Shown piece by piece: positions 13,762-14,511 of a stretch of 14,511 nucleotides of DNA. The stretch's first letter is position 1. Each line of letters begins with the position of its first letter. The position numbers were made by a program, and so were the translations under genes. The stretch is taken from contig QZKK01000093.1 of assembly GCA_003599475.1 (NCBI GenBank), positions 1 to 14,511 on the forward strand, in the 5' to 3' direction. Origin of the DNA: Desulfobacteraceae bacterium. GTDB lineage: Bacteria; Desulfobacterota; Desulfobacteria; Desulfobacterales; SURF-15. Under the pieces are notes generated by a model. That model did not search any database, had not been told where the DNA came from, and saw only the letters and a list, made by a program, of their open reading frames with translations.

Positions 13762-14511
13762 CTACTGCATGCGGTCCAAAGGACTGCGTACACCTTTGCC
13801 GCCGCGGTTCAGCACATGCGTGTAAACCATTGTTGTATTTATATCTTTGTGCCCTAAGAGCTCCTGCACCGTCCGGATATCATATCCATCCTCCAGAATA
13901 TGCGTGGCAAAAGAATGCCTGAAGATATGGCAGCTTACGGGCTTGATAATTCCGGCTAATTTCGCGGCGGAGCAGACAGCCTTCTGGATGCTGCTGACAT
14001 GTATGTGATGCCGCATTTTCATGCCGCTTCTGGGGTCGACCGAAAGCGTCTTTGCCGGAAACACATACTGCCAACCCCACTGCTTTCCAGCATTCGGGTA
14101 TTTTCTCGCCAAAGCATAGGGTAAAAATACGCTTCCGAATCCTTTGGCAAGATCCTGTTCATGAAGTTGCTTGACATAGACCAGGTGTTCTCTGAGAGCA
14201 TATTTGAGCTCGTCCGGAAAAACGGTGATTCGATCCTTTTTTCCTTTGCCGTCTCGGACAACGATTTGATTAATCCGAAATCGGTATCTTTGACACGCAG
14301 TCGCACACATTCGAGAACCCGCAGGCCGCTTCCATACATCAGCTTTGCCATGAGCTGATGGATACCGGTCATCGACCGGATCACCCGCATGGTTTCTTCC
14401 CGGGTCATCACAGTGGGCAGCCGAACGGGTTTTTTCGATCGGCAGGCATTGATATCTTCAGGCATTTCTTTTTCAAGCACCTGATTATACAAAAACAATA
14501 TCGCATTAAAG
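13762..14511 (-). pseudogene. intI: Integron integrase (IntI-type tyrosine recombinase), frameshifted and 5' truncated
   Basis: The frame entering from the right edge reads [12 protein letters not shown], then [31 protein letters not shown] (box-I Arg codon at 14319-14321), and breaks after DTDFGL near 14270. The next frame resumes at [14 protein letters not shown] and runs to the stop at 13762. One lost base in the A/T run restores homology. The second part has the IntI-specific insertion ([20 protein letters not shown]), [29 protein letters not shown] with the nucleophilic Tyr, and [12 protein letters not shown]. This set identifies an integron integrase rather than XerC/D. About 95 N-terminal residues lie past the edge. 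The break may be a true inactivation or a sequence error. The rest is well conserved, including every catalytic residue, which points to error or very recent loss. Confidence 0.9.

Overview
The window looks like a contig from an anaerobic deltaproteobacterium (Desulfobacterota, perhaps Desulfobacterales or a relative), probably a draft or metagenome assembly. Three things suggest this: an AprA/fumarate-reductase-like flavoprotein, a cobalamin-riboswitch operon with an anaerobic-type CbiL, and degenerate repeats of the kind I associate with such genomes. The placement is inference. Bases 1-13 are the 13-nt suffix shared by the Illumina read-1 and read-2 adapters, so the left edge is a contig end carrying adapter.

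Region 1 (1-6408) is a transport and redox locus. A leftward AprA-like FAD enzyme, cut at the contig edge, is divergent from a rightward tripartite tricarboxylate transporter operon, tctC-tctB-tctA. A signal-less ModA-like binding-protein gene follows immediately. The shared upstream region holds three copies of a TATC...GATA palindrome, a likely operator. A perfect 15-bp hairpin separates tctC from tctB, probably setting different protein levels. A small four-cysteine protein of unknown function, with palindromes at its promoter and start, closes the region.

Region 2 (6503-11930) is a B12-regulated operon. It has a sigma70-like promoter, a cobalamin riboswitch and an intrinsic terminator as expression platform. 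The genes are a BtuC-type permease, a BtuD-type ATPase, a BtuF-type periplasmic binding protein, CbiL (precorrin-2/cobalt-factor II C20-methyltransferase) and a Gate-domain (nucleoside-recognition) membrane protein overlapping cbiL by 4 nt. Together they look like cobalamin or corrinoid uptake plus part of corrin synthesis. About 300 bp of degenerate repeats lies between btuF and cbiL and appears to have run into the 3' end of btuF.

Region 3 (11932-14511) is accessory and read leftward. An integron-type tyrosine recombinase (IntI), cut at the right edge and carrying an apparent one-base frameshift, is followed 11 nt later by an intact LexA-type self-cleaving repressor. Next comes about 350 bp of non-coding DNA with strong predicted structure, then a TumE/TumA toxin-antitoxin pair with a palindromic operator-like site. 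The intI-lexA pairing is the most unusual arrangement here: IntI genes are known to be SOS-controlled, and this one seems to carry its own LexA-like repressor in the same transcript. No attI or attC site could be identified.
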